Positions 45,565 to 57,167 of a stretch of 64,000 nucleotides of DNA are shown here, piece by piece. Source of the DNA: Natrononativus amylolyticus (lineage in GTDB: Archaea; Halobacteriota; Halobacteria; Halobacteriales; Natrialbaceae); assembly GCF_024362525.1 (NCBI RefSeq), contig NZ_CP101458.1, positions 2,912,993 to 2,976,992 of the forward strand. Direction: 5' to 3'. The translations under genes were made by a program, and so were the position numbers. Positions within the stretch are counted from its first letter, which is position 1, and each line of letters opens with the position of its first letter. The notes below the pieces were generated by a model, which searched no databases, was not told the DNA's origin, and was given only the letters and a program-made list of their open reading frames with translations.

Positions 45565-46683
45565 ATGAGTTCCGAACCACTTCTTCGCGTCAGAGATCTG
45601 AAGACGCAGTTCTTCACAGAGGCAGGAACCGTTCGCGCAGTCGACGGCATCTCCTTCGACGTCCACGAAGGCGAGATCGTCGGCCTCGTCGGTGAAAGCG
45701 GCGCCGGCAAGAGCGTCGCCTCAATGAGCCTGCTGCGGCTCATCGACAACCCCGGCGAGATCGTCGGCGGCGAAATAACGTACAAGGGAGAGACCATCTT
45801 CGGCCTCGAGGAAGGCCCCGACGGCAAACTTCGCGAGCGCGACGATATGCTGTCGAACACGGAGATGCGCGACCGGATCCGTGGCCGCGAGATCGCCGTC
45901 ATCTTCCAGGACCCGATGGAGTCGCTGAACCCGGTGTTCACCGTCGGCGGCCAGTTACGGGAGTTCATCGAACTCAACCGCGGCATGGGGAAAGAGGAGG
46001 CCAAGGCGGAGGCGGTCCACATGCTCCGGGAGGTCGGGATCCCCGACCCCGAGAAGCGCTACGAGGAGTATCCCCACCAGTTCTCCGGCGGGATGCGCCA
46101 GCGCGTGCTGATCGCGATGGCGCTGGCCTGCGAGCCGAACCTCATCATCGCCGACGAGCCGACCACGGCGCTCGACGTCACCGTCGAGGGACAGATTCTG
46201 GACCTGGTCGACGACCTCCAGGCGAAGTACGACACGAGCTTCATCTGGGTCACCCACGACATGGGCGTCGTCGCCGAGATCTGTGATCGCGTGAACGTGA
46301 TGTACCTCGGCGAGATCGTCGAACAGGCGCCCGTCGACGAGCTATTCTACGACACGAAACACCCGTACACGAAGGCGCTGTTGAACTCGATGCCCCGTCC
46401 CGATCGGACCGTCGGCGACCTGGAGCCGATCAGGGGCGTGATGCCCGAAGCGATCAACCCGCCGTCGGGCTGTCGGTTCCACCCGCGCTGTCCCGACGCC
46501 AGGGAGGTCTGCCAGCAGGTCCACCCCGAAGCGAAGCAGGTCGCCACGGCCGACGGCTACCCACACCGGGCGGCCTGTGTCAAACACGAGGAGTTCGACG
46601 TCGGCTACGACACGAGCGAACCGCTCGAGGAGGAGCCACAGCTAACGGCCAAGCCCGGCAGCGGGGGTGAGGGCAGTGAGTAG
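45565..46683 (+). CDS. dppD: Dipeptide ABC ATPase DppD-type
   Basis: A 372-residue ATPase. Walker A GESGAGKS, signature FSGGMRQRV, Walker [13 protein letters not shown] and H-loop VTHDMGVV are intact. The C-terminal oligopeptide-transporter domain contains [16 protein letters not shown], the Cys-containing motif of the DppD/OppD group. Its stop overlaps the start of dppF. Confidence 0.95.
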   Translation: MSSEPLLRVRDLKTQFFTEAGTVRAVDGISFDVHEGEIVGLVGESGAGKSVASMSLLRLIDNPGEIVGGEITYKGETIFGLEEGPDGKLRERDDMLSNTEMRDRIRGREIAVIFQDPMESLNPVFTVGGQLREFIELNRGMGKEEAKAEAVHMLREVGIPDPEKRYEEYPHQFSGGMRQRVLIAMALACEPNLIIADEPTTALDVTVEGQILDLVDDLQAKYDTSFIWVTHDMGVVAEICDRVNVMYLGEIVEQAPVDELFYDTKHPYTKALLNSMPRPDRTVGDLEPIRGVMPEAINPPSGCRFHPRCPDAREVCQQVHPEAKQVATADGYPHRAACVKHEEFDVGYDTSEPLEEEPQLTAKPGSGGEGSE

Positions 46684-48010
46684 CCAGATCGGCTCCGAGA
46701 TGGAGGGCGAGCAGATTCGAGACGGCGAGCCGCTGGTCGAGATCGACGGCCTCAAAAAGTACTTCACCCAGGACTCGGGGCTGCTCGCCGGCATCAACTT
46801 CGAACCGGGCCAATTCCCGCCGATCAGCACGGGCCAGCAGTACGTCAAGGCGGTCGACGACGTCAGCTTCGACATCCGGAAGGGCGAAACGCTCGGACTG
46901 GTCGGCGAATCCGGCTGCGGCAAGAGTACGCTCGGCCGGACGATCCTGCGACTGCTCGAGCCGACGGAGGGAACGATCAACTTCAAGGGGACCGATCTCG
47001 CCGACATGAGCGGCGAGGACCTCCGGCAGAAGCGCTCTGAGATCCAGATGATCTTCCAGGATCCCCAGTCCTCGCTCGATCCGCGGCTGAAAGTCGGCCA
47101 GATCATCGAGGAGCCGATGCGAGCCCACGGGATGCTCGACGACGAGGGCCGGGAGGCGCGAGCCAAGGAACTGCTCGAGAAGGTCGGGCTCGACCCCCAC
47201 CACTACAACCGGTATCCACACGCCTTCTCGGGAGGCCAGCGCCAGCGGGTGAACCTCGCGCGGGCGCTGTCGGTCAACCCCGACTTCATCGTCTGCGACG
47301 AGCCCGTTTCCGCCCTGGACGTCTCCATCCAGGCGCAGGTGATGAACACGATGGAGGAACTCCAGGAGGAGTTCGGGCTCACCTACCTCTTCATCGCCCA
47401 CGACCTCTCGGTGATCCGCCACATCTCCGACCGGGTCGCGGTGATGTACCTCGGCAACATCGTCGAACTCGCCGACAAGGAGGAGCTGTTCGAGAACCCA
47501 CAGCATCCCTACACGCGGGCACTACTCGAGTCGATCCCGGTGCCGGATCCGCGCCAGGAGGGCGTCCGCGGCGTCCTCGAGGGCGAGGTGCCGAGCCCGC
47601 TCGATCCGCCGTCGGGCTGTCGGTTCCGCACCCGGTGTCCGCGCCTGATCGCCCCCGACAGCTACGAGTGGACCGAGACGACCTGGGAGAACACCCGGAC
47701 GTTCATGCGCGCGGTCAAGCGTCGCACGCTCGAGCCGGCGCCGGCGCCCGAACTGCGATCGCAGTACTTCGCCGACGGCGAGCCCGACGGCGAGGCCGGC
47801 CGGATCGTCACCGAGGCGCTCGAACTCGCCTCGAGTCCCGGCGGCAACGAGGCCGACGAGGAGCGGACCGAGCGCATGGAGGAGGCGACGGAGCTGTTGC
47901 TCGATGCCTTCGCCAGGGAGAGCATCTGCGCCCAGGAGCGGCCACACTACGAGCTCGAACCCGAGTACGGCGATAGCCGCCACCTGGCGGCCTGTCACCT
48001 CCATCGGTAG
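46676..48010 (+). CDS. dppF: Dipeptide ABC ATPase DppF-type
   Basis: A 444-residue ATPase. Walker [10 protein letters not shown], signature [10 protein letters not shown], Walker [13 protein letters not shown]-loop IAHDLSVI. I take GTG 46676 as start because it overlaps the dppD stop, but GTG 46667 is also in frame. Near the N-terminus about 25 extra residues separate the first strand from VKAVDDVSF, and about 85 residues split the C-terminal Cys motif between TRCP and ICAQE. Completes dppABCDF. Confidence 0.93.
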   Translation: MSSQIGSEMEGEQIRDGEPLVEIDGLKKYFTQDSGLLAGINFEPGQFPPISTGQQYVKAVDDVSFDIRKGETLGLVGESGCGKSTLGRTILRLLEPTEGTINFKGTDLADMSGEDLRQKRSEIQMIFQDPQSSLDPRLKVGQIIEEPMRAHGMLDDEGREARAKELLEKVGLDPHHYNRYPHAFSGGQRQRVNLARALSVNPDFIVCDEPVSALDVSIQAQVMNTMEELQEEFGLTYLFIAHDLSVIRHISDRVAVMYLGNIVELADKEELFENPQHPYTRALLESIPVPDPRQEGVRGVLEGEVPSPLDPPSGCRFRTRCPRLIAPDSYEWTETTWENTRTFMRAVKRRTLEPAPAPELRSQYFADGEPDGEAGRIVTEALELASSPGGNEADEERTERMEEATELLLDAFARESICAQERPHYELEPEYGDSRHLAACHLHR

Positions 48011-48031
48011 GCGCGGGGCGCGCCCGCCGAC

Positions 48032-48529
48032 TCACGACCGAATCGTGATCGTCGTCGAGTCCGTAGGCCGGTAGCGGTCGTCGTGGGTGGCGATAAACAC
48101 CGAAATCTCGTGGTCGCCGGGATCGGGTAACACCCACCGATGATCACGTCCGGTTCGCTCGAACCGCCCGTTCCAGACGAACGAGACCTGTTTTCGCTCG
48201 CCACCCTGAAACACAAACGACGAGGGGACCGGCCTGGTGTAGCGACGCTGGTCGCTGGCCTCGAGTTCGCCGTCGACGGTCCACCCCCACAGGCGGTGTT
48301 TCGGCGTCGGAATCTCGACGCCGACCGGGAGCCGGTTCTTGAAGTCGACGGTGACGTCGACCGGCTCGCCCCGGTCGTACACCTCGCGGTCGGTTCGAAC
48401 CGACACCGAGACGGCCCGGCGGGCGATCGGTCGCGGGACGAACTTGCCGAGAAACTTCGAGACGGGACCGCGCGTCTCGTCGAAGCCGAGTTCGTCAGTG
48501 GTACCGGGTCGCGATTGAGGACCGACCAT
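48032..48529 (-). CDS. Ig-like/BsuPI-type beta-sandwich protein
   Basis: A 165-residue protein of mostly beta strands: VSVRTDREVYDRGEPVDVTVDFKNRLPVGVEIPTP, VSFVWNGRF and DPGDHEISVFIAT. The course resembles the BsuPI/Ig-like fold. There is no signal peptide, so it is probably cytosolic; function unknown. Start at ATG 48529 is fixed by a TATA-like element 23-31 nt upstream (AAGTATATA on the plus strand at 48552-48560). Confidence 0.75.
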   Translation of the reverse strand: MVGPQSRPGTTDELGFDETRGPVSKFLGKFVPRPIARRAVSVSVRTDREVYDRGEPVDVTVDFKNRLPVGVEIPTPKHRLWGWTVDGELEASDQRRYTRPVPSSFVFQGGERKQVSFVWNGRFERTGRDHRWVLPDPGDHEISVFIATHDDRYRPTDSTTITIRS

Positions 48530-48673
48530 CGGAGGCGAGTTGCGGATCGAGAAGTATATACCGTTCGCTGTGCGGGAAGCGACGGCTGTAGTAGCCACTG
48601 AAAGTCAGTAGACACCTGCGAGCGCGTGTCCATCGTTTCAGTCGTGACTATCGGAGAACGTGAGCGACGGTGG

Positions 48674-48829
48674 TCAACACCAGGCAGAGAGCGTCGGCGC
48701 GTCGTCGGCGTGCATCGAGAGCCACGCGTCGTCCGCGGCGATGTCCGCGATGATGTACGCCTCGCTGTGGCCGTCGGAGTCGATCGAGCTGACGACCGTC
48801 CCGCGGGAGTCGTGTGGTCTCGACACCAT
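48674..48829 (-). CDS. 51-residue small conserved protein (DUF7556-like)
   Basis: The frame encodes a 51-residue acidic protein starting MVSRPHDSRGTVVSSIDSDG, with EAYIIADIAADDAWLSM in the middle and a C-terminal SAWC. I recognise the AYIIAD..DDAWLSM pattern from other haloarchaea (possibly DUF7556). The stop is TGA. A TATA-like GTTTATAC on the minus strand (48853-48860) lies 24-31 nt upstream, fitting a leaderless transcript. Confidence 0.78.
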   Translation of the reverse strand: MVSRPHDSRGTVVSSIDSDGHSEAYIIADIAADDAWLSMHADDAPTLSAWC

Positions 48830-48852
48830 GCGTGTAGTTCACAATCACTCGA

Positions 48853-48860
48853 GTATAAAC
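48853..48860 (-). promoter_or_regulatory. TATA box for the 51-residue protein
   Basis: GTTTATAC on the minus strand, 24-31 nt upstream of the start codon at 48829. The same octamer occurs at 48956-48963 on the plus strand for the divergent CBS gene. Confidence 0.6.
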
Positions 48861-48955
48861 CCGTCGAACCGGTCCGACGGCGAGAACGAGTCGACGACCG
48901 ACGTCGAGGGCGACCGGTCTCCACAGGGCACCGCGCGGGCCGCGCGAAACACTGG

Positions 48956-48963
48956 GTTTATAC
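48956..48963 (+). promoter_or_regulatory. TATA box for the CBS-glyS operon
   Basis: GTTTATAC lies 25-32 nt upstream of the CBS gene ATG at 48988. glyS has no separate gap upstream, so this box probably drives both. Confidence 0.6.
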
Positions 48964-48987
48964 ACATTTTGGCCGTACGGATGGACC

Positions 48988-49885
48988 ATGAACGTTGCCG
49001 ATGCGATGACCCCCCGCTCGGAGGTCGTAACCGTCGAGCTTCCGGGGACGCGAACCGACGTCCTCGAGTACCTGCAGGAACGGTCGTTTTCGTCCGTTCC
49101 GGTCGTCAAACCGACCGACGAGGGAACCGAATACCGGGGGCTCGTCTCTCGGGACGTACTGATCGAACAGCCCGACGAAGACCAGCTGGTTATGCTGATG
49201 GAGGAGGTGCCGACGACCACGACCGGGACGCCCCTCGAGGAGGTCGCGAAACTGATGGCCGAGGAGGGCGCGCGCCGCGTTCCCGTCGTCGATAGCGCGG
49301 AACGGAGTTCCGCCGACCGTTCGGACGGCTCGTCGCCGTCCGAAGACGGGGAGTTCGAGGGGATCGTCACCGTGACCGACGTGATCCACGCGATCGCGAC
49401 CGGCGACCAGGAGACCGACGGCACCGTCGGCTCGTACGCGAGTCGGGACGTCAACACGACCTACGAGGGCGCGCCGCTGCCCGTCGCCGAGCGCGAACTC
49501 TCCTACGCGAACGTTCCCTACACCGTCGCGCTGGACGACGACGGCCGGATGAGCGGCGTGCTCACCGAGGTGGACATCATCGACGTCGCCCGCATCGTCG
49601 AGGGAGAAGAGGAGACCGGCGACAACTTCCCGGATCAGGACTCCGAGTGGTCCTGGGAGGGCATCAAAGGCGTCGGGAGCCGGTACCTGCCGACGCGGGA
49701 CATCGAGATTCCCGGCGAACCCGTCTCCGAGTTCATGAGTTCGGACGTGATTTCGGTGACCACGCGAAAGCCGGTTCAGGAGGCCGCCCAGCTGATGATC
49801 AGCAACGACATCGAGCAGATCCCGATGGTCTCGGGCGACCAGCTGGCCGGCATCGTCCGCGACGTCGACCTGCTGGAGGCGCTGT

Positions 49886-49893
<8 letters not shown>
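48988..49893 (+). CDS. Four-CBS-domain protein upstream of glyS
   Basis: A 301-residue soluble protein made of four CBS motifs in two pairs (for example RSFSSVPVVKP, GARRVPVVDS, VPYTVALDDDGRMSGVLTEVDII and DIEQIPMVSGDQLAGIVRDVDLL). CBS pairs usually bind adenine nucleotides and regulate partners. The last 8 bp overlap the glyS start (stop TGA inside ATGAGTGA), so the two are translationally coupled. The partner is unknown. Confidence 0.9.
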
Positions 49894-51661
<1,768 letters not shown>

Positions 51662-51688
51662 AGGTATCGTCCCGTGAGGGTTCACGGG

Positions 51689-52273
51689 ATGGCCGACGAA
51701 CTCAAGCGACGGCTGGTCCACGCCAGCGGATCGGGACTCGTGGCGCTGTTCTTGCTCGCACGGTACCTCGAGTTCCCGCTTTCGTGGGGCCGATTCCAGG
51801 TCCTGATGTTCCTGCTCTCGCTGGGCGTGATCGCCCTCGAGTTCCTCCGGCTGCGGGTGGGACTCGAGTGGTGGATCTACGAGAAGCTCACCCGCGAGTA
51901 CGAACAGGACCAGTTCGCCGGCTACGGCTACTACATGGTGAGCATGACCGTCGTCGTGTTGCTCTTCGACCCCGAGATCGCCCTCCCCGCGATGTTGATG
52001 CTCGCGCTGGGCGATCCGATCAGCGGCGCACTCTCGGACGACACCCTGCGGCGGGTCAAGAGTCCGACGGTGCTCGCCGCGACGTTCGGGGTCATGCTGG
52101 TGCTCGCGCTGCCGTTCCTGCCGCCGGCCGCAGCGGTCGCCGCTGCCCTGGGCGCGACGCTCGCCGACGGGGTCAAGGTGATGTACGGCGACTTCGTCCT
52201 CGACGACAACCTGACGATTCCGATCTACGCCGCCGTGCTGGCGTACCTGGTCCTCGCGTTCCTTCCCGTCTAG
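51689..52273 (+). CDS. Polyprenol/dolichol kinase-like membrane protein
   Basis: A 194-residue membrane protein of the SEC59/DGK1/VTE5 type (CTP- or ATP-dependent lipid kinase family). Features: start ADELKRRLVHASGSGLVAL, LMLALGDPISGALSDD and ALGATLADGVK motifs in the membrane part. Lipid-linked sugar synthesis is a plausible role. ATG 51689 is preferred over GTG 51674. It follows glyS by 27 bp. Confidence 0.8.
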   Translation: MADELKRRLVHASGSGLVALFLLARYLEFPLSWGRFQVLMFLLSLGVIALEFLRLRVGLEWWIYEKLTREYEQDQFAGYGYYMVSMTVVVLLFDPEIALPAMLMLALGDPISGALSDDTLRRVKSPTVLAATFGVMLVLALPFLPPAAAVAAALGATLADGVKVMYGDFVLDDNLTIPIYAAVLAYLVLAFLPV

Positions 52274-52374
52274 CCGGTTCGTTCTACTATACGGTGATGT
52301 TTTACGGAGATTTCCGATCCTATCATGCTAGGTGTGAACATTAGGTGCGGTGGGTGAGCACACCCAGGCGACTC

Positions 52375-53832
52375 ATGCTGGAGAACCTTCGGCTGGATCG
52401 GCGGCGATTCGTACAGGCGAGCGGACTGGCGGTCCTCGCGGGGATGGCGACGGGGTCCGGACAGGCCGTGACCGACGGCGGGGAGACCACGACGCAGGTC
52501 GACCCCGGCGACGCGTTCGATCAGATCGATCGGGCGGCGATCAGCGTCTTCGCTCGCGACGTAGAGACCGGCGACGTGATCTCGAGTCACGACCCCCAGA
52601 TGCCGGTGCCGCCGGCGTCGACGACCAAGCTGCTGACGACGGCGGCCGCCTTCGACGAACTCGGCCCCGACTACCGCTTCGAGACGACCGTCGGCGTCGT
52701 CGGCGAGCGACGAAACGACGGCGTCGTCGAGTCGCTGGGCGTCGTCGCCCGCGGCGACCCGGATATGACCGAAGACGACCTGCGCGAGCTCGCGGCGGCC
52801 GTCGCCGACAGCGGCATTCGACGGGTCACCGACCGCCTCGTCGTCGACGTCTCCGCGTTCGACGACGGCGAGTACCCGCCGGCGTGGACCCTCGGCGACG
52901 CGACCTCCTCGTACGCCCCGAAGAGTTCGGCGTTCGTCGTCAACCACAACGAAGTCGACGTCACCGCCTCCCGCGACGGCGACAGCTGCGAGTTCGACGT
53001 CTCCCTCGAGCCCCACTGGGACGGAATCGACGTCGACGTGGACCTCGAGTGCGTCGACGAGGACCGGTTCGTCACCATCGGCACGTCCGAACACTGGCGG
53101 AACACCGTCGAGATCGGCGGTCGGATGATTCCCGACGACGTGGCGACCGCTTCGGTCCCCATCGGAACCCCCAACGAGTACGCGGCGAACGTCTTCGCGA
53201 ACGCGCTCGAGGACGAGGGGGTCTCCGTCACGCCGGGTGGCGGCGCCGAACCCGAGATCGAGATCAGTCACGAGTCGGTCGATCTCGCGGAAACGGTGGC
53301 AACCCACGAGTCCCGAACGCTCGCGGAGGTAGCGGAGGGGTTCAACTTCTGGTCGTACAACATGGTCGGCGAGAACATCGCCCGGACGGTTGCCTACGAG
53401 CGCGAGGGGCTGGGCACGTGGGCTACCTGGGAGTCGTATCTCGACGAGCGGCTCCGAAACGCGGGCGCGGAGACGCCCCGGATCCGCGACGGCTCCGGCC
53501 TCTCGAGACACGACCTCGCCTCCGCTCACGACGTCGTCTCGATGATCGAGTGGGGCATCGACCAGGAGTGGGGAGAGACGTTCCGCGAGTCGATGGCGGT
53601 CGCCGGCGAGGACGGGACGGTTCGGAACCGTCTGGGCGACGTCGATGCGACGATCAGGGCCAAGAGCGGCTCGCTCACGGGCGTCACCTGTCTCGCGGGC
53701 GTCATCGAAGACGGCGGCGAGCCGGTGGCGACGTACGCGGTGCTCGCGGCGAACCTCACCGGCGAGCGCGCCGTCGGCGCCTCGCCGCGGGTCGACGACC
53801 TGGTGGCGATGATCGCCGAGGCGGCGACCTGA
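52375..53832 (+). CDS. DacB/PBP4-like serine peptidase (S13 family)
   Basis: A 485-residue exported protein related to D-Ala-D-Ala carboxypeptidase/endopeptidase PBP4. The catalytic triad of motifs is intact: STTK at S82-K85, SYN at 327-329 and KSG at 430-432. A Tat-like DRRRFVQASG plus a hydrophobic stretch at the N-terminus predicts export. Haloarchaea lack peptidoglycan, so the natural substrate is unknown. ATG 52375 is preferred over GTG 52345 because the signal motif follows directly. Confidence 0.87.
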   Translation: MLENLRLDRRRFVQASGLAVLAGMATGSGQAVTDGGETTTQVDPGDAFDQIDRAAISVFARDVETGDVISSHDPQMPVPPASTTKLLTTAAAFDELGPDYRFETTVGVVGERRNDGVVESLGVVARGDPDMTEDDLRELAAAVADSGIRRVTDRLVVDVSAFDDGEYPPAWTLGDATSSYAPKSSAFVVNHNEVDVTASRDGDSCEFDVSLEPHWDGIDVDVDLECVDEDRFVTIGTSEHWRNTVEIGGRMIPDDVATASVPIGTPNEYAANVFANALEDEGVSVTPGGGAEPEIEISHESVDLAETVATHESRTLAEVAEGFNFWSYNMVGENIARTVAYEREGLGTWATWESYLDERLRNAGAETPRIRDGSGLSRHDLASAHDVVSMIEWGIDQEWGETFRESMAVAGEDGTVRNRLGDVDATIRAKSGSLTGVTCLAGVIEDGGEPVATYAVLAANLTGERAVGASPRVDDLVAMIAEAAT

Positions 53833-54052
53833 TTTCCCGCTGTCGGCGGCGCCGACGCGACGAGCCGCCGACGGATAGGCGACGTGAACGTTCAATAGTC
53901 GGCCGACGAAACCACCACTATGAAGCGCGTTTTCGACCGACCGGCTGACGACCTCTGGTGTACGCTGCTCGAGTTTTTCGTGGTCGGGTTCGTCGGTCTA
54001 CGCCGTCGTGAGTTCCTTCGGTTTCTGACCGGGAGGTTGACGCGGCAACCGA

Positions 54053-54553
54053 CTAGGCGTTCAGCCGCCAGAGTTCGAAGTTGAGCACGGCGGCGAACGT
54101 CACCCATGCGAGATAGGGGACGAGCAGGAGGGCCGCCCGTCGGTCGACCCGCCGGAACGCGAGGATCGTCGCTACCAGCAACAGCCAGAGGACGGCGATG
54201 ATCCCGAAGGCGACGAGCAGTTCCTGGAAGGTGAAGAACGCGGGCGTCCAGACGACGTTGAAGACCATCTGTGCGGCGAACAGTCCGATCGCCGGCCGCC
54301 GTCCGGGGCCGTCGCTCCGCCAGACGAGCCAGAGGGCGATCCCCATCAGGGTGAACAGGAGCGTCCAGACAATTGGAAAGGCGATTTCGGGTGGGTAGAA
54401 CGCCGGCTTCTCGAGGCTTCGAAACCAGGCCGTATCCGGCGAGGAGAGCAGACCGGGAGCGCCCCCGACGACGTTGATCAGGACGACGAAGGCGGCGGCT
54501 CGAGCGAGTTCGCCCCACTCTGGCCACCCTCGGGCGGCGGTGTCGGTAGCCAT
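54053..54553 (-). CDS. TspO/MBR family membrane protein
   Basis: A 166-residue protein with five hydrophobic helices. TspO signatures are present: SLEKPAFYPPEIAFPIVWTLLFTLMGIALWLVW and FFTFQELLVAFGIIAVLWLLLVATILAFRRVDR..LLLVPYLAWVTFAAVLNFELWRLN. TspO proteins bind tetrapyrroles or regulate stress responses. Start ATG 54553 (MATDTAARG), divergent from hef. Confidence 0.93.
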   Translation of the reverse strand: MATDTAARGWPEWGELARAAAFVVLINVVGGAPGLLSSPDTAWFRSLEKPAFYPPEIAFPIVWTLLFTLMGIALWLVWRSDGPGRRPAIGLFAAQMVFNVVWTPAFFTFQELLVAFGIIAVLWLLLVATILAFRRVDRRAALLLVPYLAWVTFAAVLNFELWRLNA

Positions 54554-54698
54554 AGGGTGGGTACGTCTCGAGCGGACAAACCGCTGGTGCCGACACTGTT
54601 CGTTCACGCGAGATCGGTCGTGCGCGCCCGAACATCGGGACGACTACTTTCACCGCGGTACACCAATCCTTATCCACGATGGCGGCGAAACGGTGGCA

Positions 54699-57122
54699 AT
54701 GGCCGTTCCGGACGATCCGCCCGCGATCGAGCACCCGCTGCTCGAGTCGAACTTCCTCGAGCGCCGCCTCTACCAGCTGAAACTCGCCGGCACCGCGGCG
54801 AACGACCACACACTGGTCTGCCTGCCGACGGGGCTGGGAAAGACGACGGTGAGCCTGCTGGTGACCGCAAGACGGCTCGAGGAAGTGGGTGGAAAGTCGC
54901 TGATGCTCGCGCCGACGAAGCCGCTGGTCGCCCAGCACGCGGACTTCTACCGCGAAGCGCTCGCGATACCCGACGAGGAGATCGTCGTCTTCACGGGCGA
55001 CGTCAGCCCCGACGACCGGGCCGCCCTCTGGGAGGAGTCGACGGTGATCATGGCGACCCCGCAGGTGATCGAGAACGACCTCGTCGGCTCGCGGGTTTCC
55101 CTCGCCGGCGTGACTCACATCACCTTCGACGAGTGCCACCGCGCCACCGGCGACTACGCCTACAACTACATCGCAGAACGCTACCACGCCGACGCGAGCC
55201 AGCCGCTCGTGACCGGCATGTCGGCGTCGCCCGGCGGCGACGAGGAGGCGATCCTCGAGGTCTGTGAGAACCTCGGGCTGCGAGAGGTCGAGGTGATGAC
55301 CGAGGAGGACGCCGACGTCGCGGAGTTCACCCACGACACGGACGTCGAGTGGGAACGGATCGATCTCCCGGAGGAGGTCCTCGAGATCCGCGACGGGCTG
55401 AACGAGGTGATCAGCGACAGGCTCGAGAAGCTCAAGGAACTCGGCGTCGCGCGGTCGACCCAGCCCGACCAGTCCCAGAAGGACCTGAACCGGATGCGCG
55501 CCGAACTCCAGAAACTGATCAACAACGATCAGTCGGAGGGGTACAAAGGGATGTCCGTCCACGCGGAGGTGATGAAGCTCCGCCAGGCGGTGACGCTGGT
55601 CGAAACCCAGAGCGTCGAGGCGGTCCGGCGGTACTTCGAGCGCCAGCGAAACCAGGCCCGCACCTCGGGCGCCTCGAAGGCGAGCCAGCGGCTGGTGAGC
55701 GATCCAAGAGTCCGGGAGGCGATGCGAAAGGCCGAATCGTTCGATCAGCTCCACCCGAAGTACCGCAAGACGCGGATGCTGCTGGCGGAGACGCTGGGGC
55801 TCGAGGGCGGCGAGCGCGTCATCGTCTTCACCGAATCGCGAGACACGGCGGAGGCGCTGACGGAGTTTCTGAACACCAGCTTCGACGCCAAGCGGTTCGT
55901 GGGCCAGGGCGACCGGGAGGGGAGCGACGGGATGACCCAGAACCAGCAACAGGAGGTGCTCGACCAGTTCCGCGCCGGCGAGTTCGAGGTGCTCGTCTCC
56001 ACCTCGGTCGCCGAGGAGGGACTGGACGTACCGGAGGTCGACCTCGTGCTGTTCTACGAGCCCGTTCCCACCGCCATCCGTTCGATCCAGCGCAAGGGAC
56101 GGACGGGGCGACAGTCGGAGGGGCGCGTCGTCGTCCTGATGGCCGAGGACACCCGCGACGAGGCCTACTTCTGGATCTCCCGCCGGCGCGAGAAGGAGAT
56201 GGAGAGCGAACTCCGAGAACTGAAGGGGATGGCCGAGGATCTCGAGTCCGAACTCGACGACGCCCAGCAGTCCCTCGAGACGTACACCACCGGGGCGAAA
56301 GTGGAGTCGAACGGCGGAAAACCCGGCGACGGCGAGGGGGGTTCCAGTGGAAGCGAGGGGGGTCGAGAACAGCCCGGTCTACAGAAGTTCGCGGGTGCGG
56401 AGGCCGCGGACGGAGAGACGACGGAGGAGGTCGAAACTCACGAGCCCAGCGCCGACGGCGACGGAATCGAGATCGTCGCCGACCAGCGCGAGATGGACGC
56501 CACCATCGCCCGCGAACTCTCGAAACGGGAGGGAATCGAGATTCGCCTCGAGACCCTCGACGTCGGCGACTACGTGCTCTCCGACCGCGTGGTCGTCGAG
56601 CGCAAGTCGGTGGCGGACTTCGTCGACTCGCTGGTCGGCGGCGAGCGCTCGATCTTCGAGCAGGTGGGCGCGATGTCGCGAGGCTACTCCCGCCCGATCG
56701 TGATCGTCGAGGGCGAGGGGCTGTACGAACAGCGCGACATCCACCCGAACGCGATCAGGGGGGCGCTCTCGAGTCTGGCCGTCGACTTCGGCGCGAGCGT
56801 CCTCCGAACGGAAAGCGAGGCGGACACGACCGAACTGCTGGCGGTGATCGCCGGACGAGAACAGGACGTCTCGAGTCGCGAGGTGTCGGTCCACGGCGAG
56901 AAGGGAGCGAAAACCCTGAGCGAGCAACAGGAGTACGTCGTGAGCGCGATCGCCGAGATCGGTCCGGTCACCGCCCGGTCGCTGCTTTCCGAGTTCGGCG
57001 ACGTCGAATCGGTGATGATCGCGAGCGAGGAGGAGCTACAGGAGGCCGACGGTGTCGGGCAGGTAACTGCAGAGCGGATACGCGAGGTCATCGGCAGCGC
57101 GTACACGCCGTCGGCCAACTGA
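54699..57122 (+). CDS. hef: Hef helicase/nuclease
   Basis: An 807-residue archaeal XPF/FANCM-like protein acting on stalled forks and branched DNA. N-terminal SF2 helicase: PTGLGKTT (43-50), DECH (143-146), and QRKGRTGRQSEGR near the end of the helicase. The C-terminal XPF-type nuclease follows a low-complexity Gly/Glu linker: VADQREMDATIAREL, GDYVLSDRVVVERKSVADF with the ERKxxxD-type motif. Two helix-hairpin-helix copies end the protein (IAEIGPVTARSLLSEFG, ADGVGQVTAERIREVIG). ATG 54699 (MAVPDDPPAIEHPLL) starts the conserved part; upstream codons are not conserved-looking. Confidence 0.95.
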   Translation: MAVPDDPPAIEHPLLESNFLERRLYQLKLAGTAANDHTLVCLPTGLGKTTVSLLVTARRLEEVGGKSLMLAPTKPLVAQHADFYREALAIPDEEIVVFTGDVSPDDRAALWEESTVIMATPQVIENDLVGSRVSLAGVTHITFDECHRATGDYAYNYIAERYHADASQPLVTGMSASPGGDEEAILEVCENLGLREVEVMTEEDADVAEFTHDTDVEWERIDLPEEVLEIRDGLNEVISDRLEKLKELGVARSTQPDQSQKDLNRMRAELQKLINNDQSEGYKGMSVHAEVMKLRQAVTLVETQSVEAVRRYFERQRNQARTSGASKASQRLVSDPRVREAMRKAESFDQLHPKYRKTRMLLAETLGLEGGERVIVFTESRDTAEALTEFLNTSFDAKRFVGQGDREGSDGMTQNQQQEVLDQFRAGEFEVLVSTSVAEEGLDVPEVDLVLFYEPVPTAIRSIQRKGRTGRQSEGRVVVLMAEDTRDEAYFWISRRREKEMESELRELKGMAEDLESELDDAQQSLETYTTGAKVESNGGKPGDGEGGSSGSEGGREQPGLQKFAGAEAADGETTEEVETHEPSADGDGIEIVADQREMDATIARELSKREGIEIRLETLDVGDYVLSDRVVVERKSVADFVDSLVGGERSIFEQVGAMSRGYSRPIVIVEGEGLYEQRDIHPNAIRGALSSLAVDFGASVLRTESEADTTELLAVIAGREQDVSSREVSVHGEKGAKTLSEQQEYVVSAIAEIGPVTARSLLSEFGDVESVMIASEEELQEADGVGQVTAERIREVIGSAYTPSAN

Positions 57123-57167
57123 GAGATGCCAACAGCTAAGATGGTCGTGAGCGGATAGGTTACCAAC

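Noticed and set aside
53920..54084. 54-codon plus-strand frame MKRVFDRPADDLWCTLLEFF
   Set aside because: Overlaps the 3' end of TspO, contains no recognisable family feature and has no clear promoter; cannot be supported, although a small protein is not excluded.
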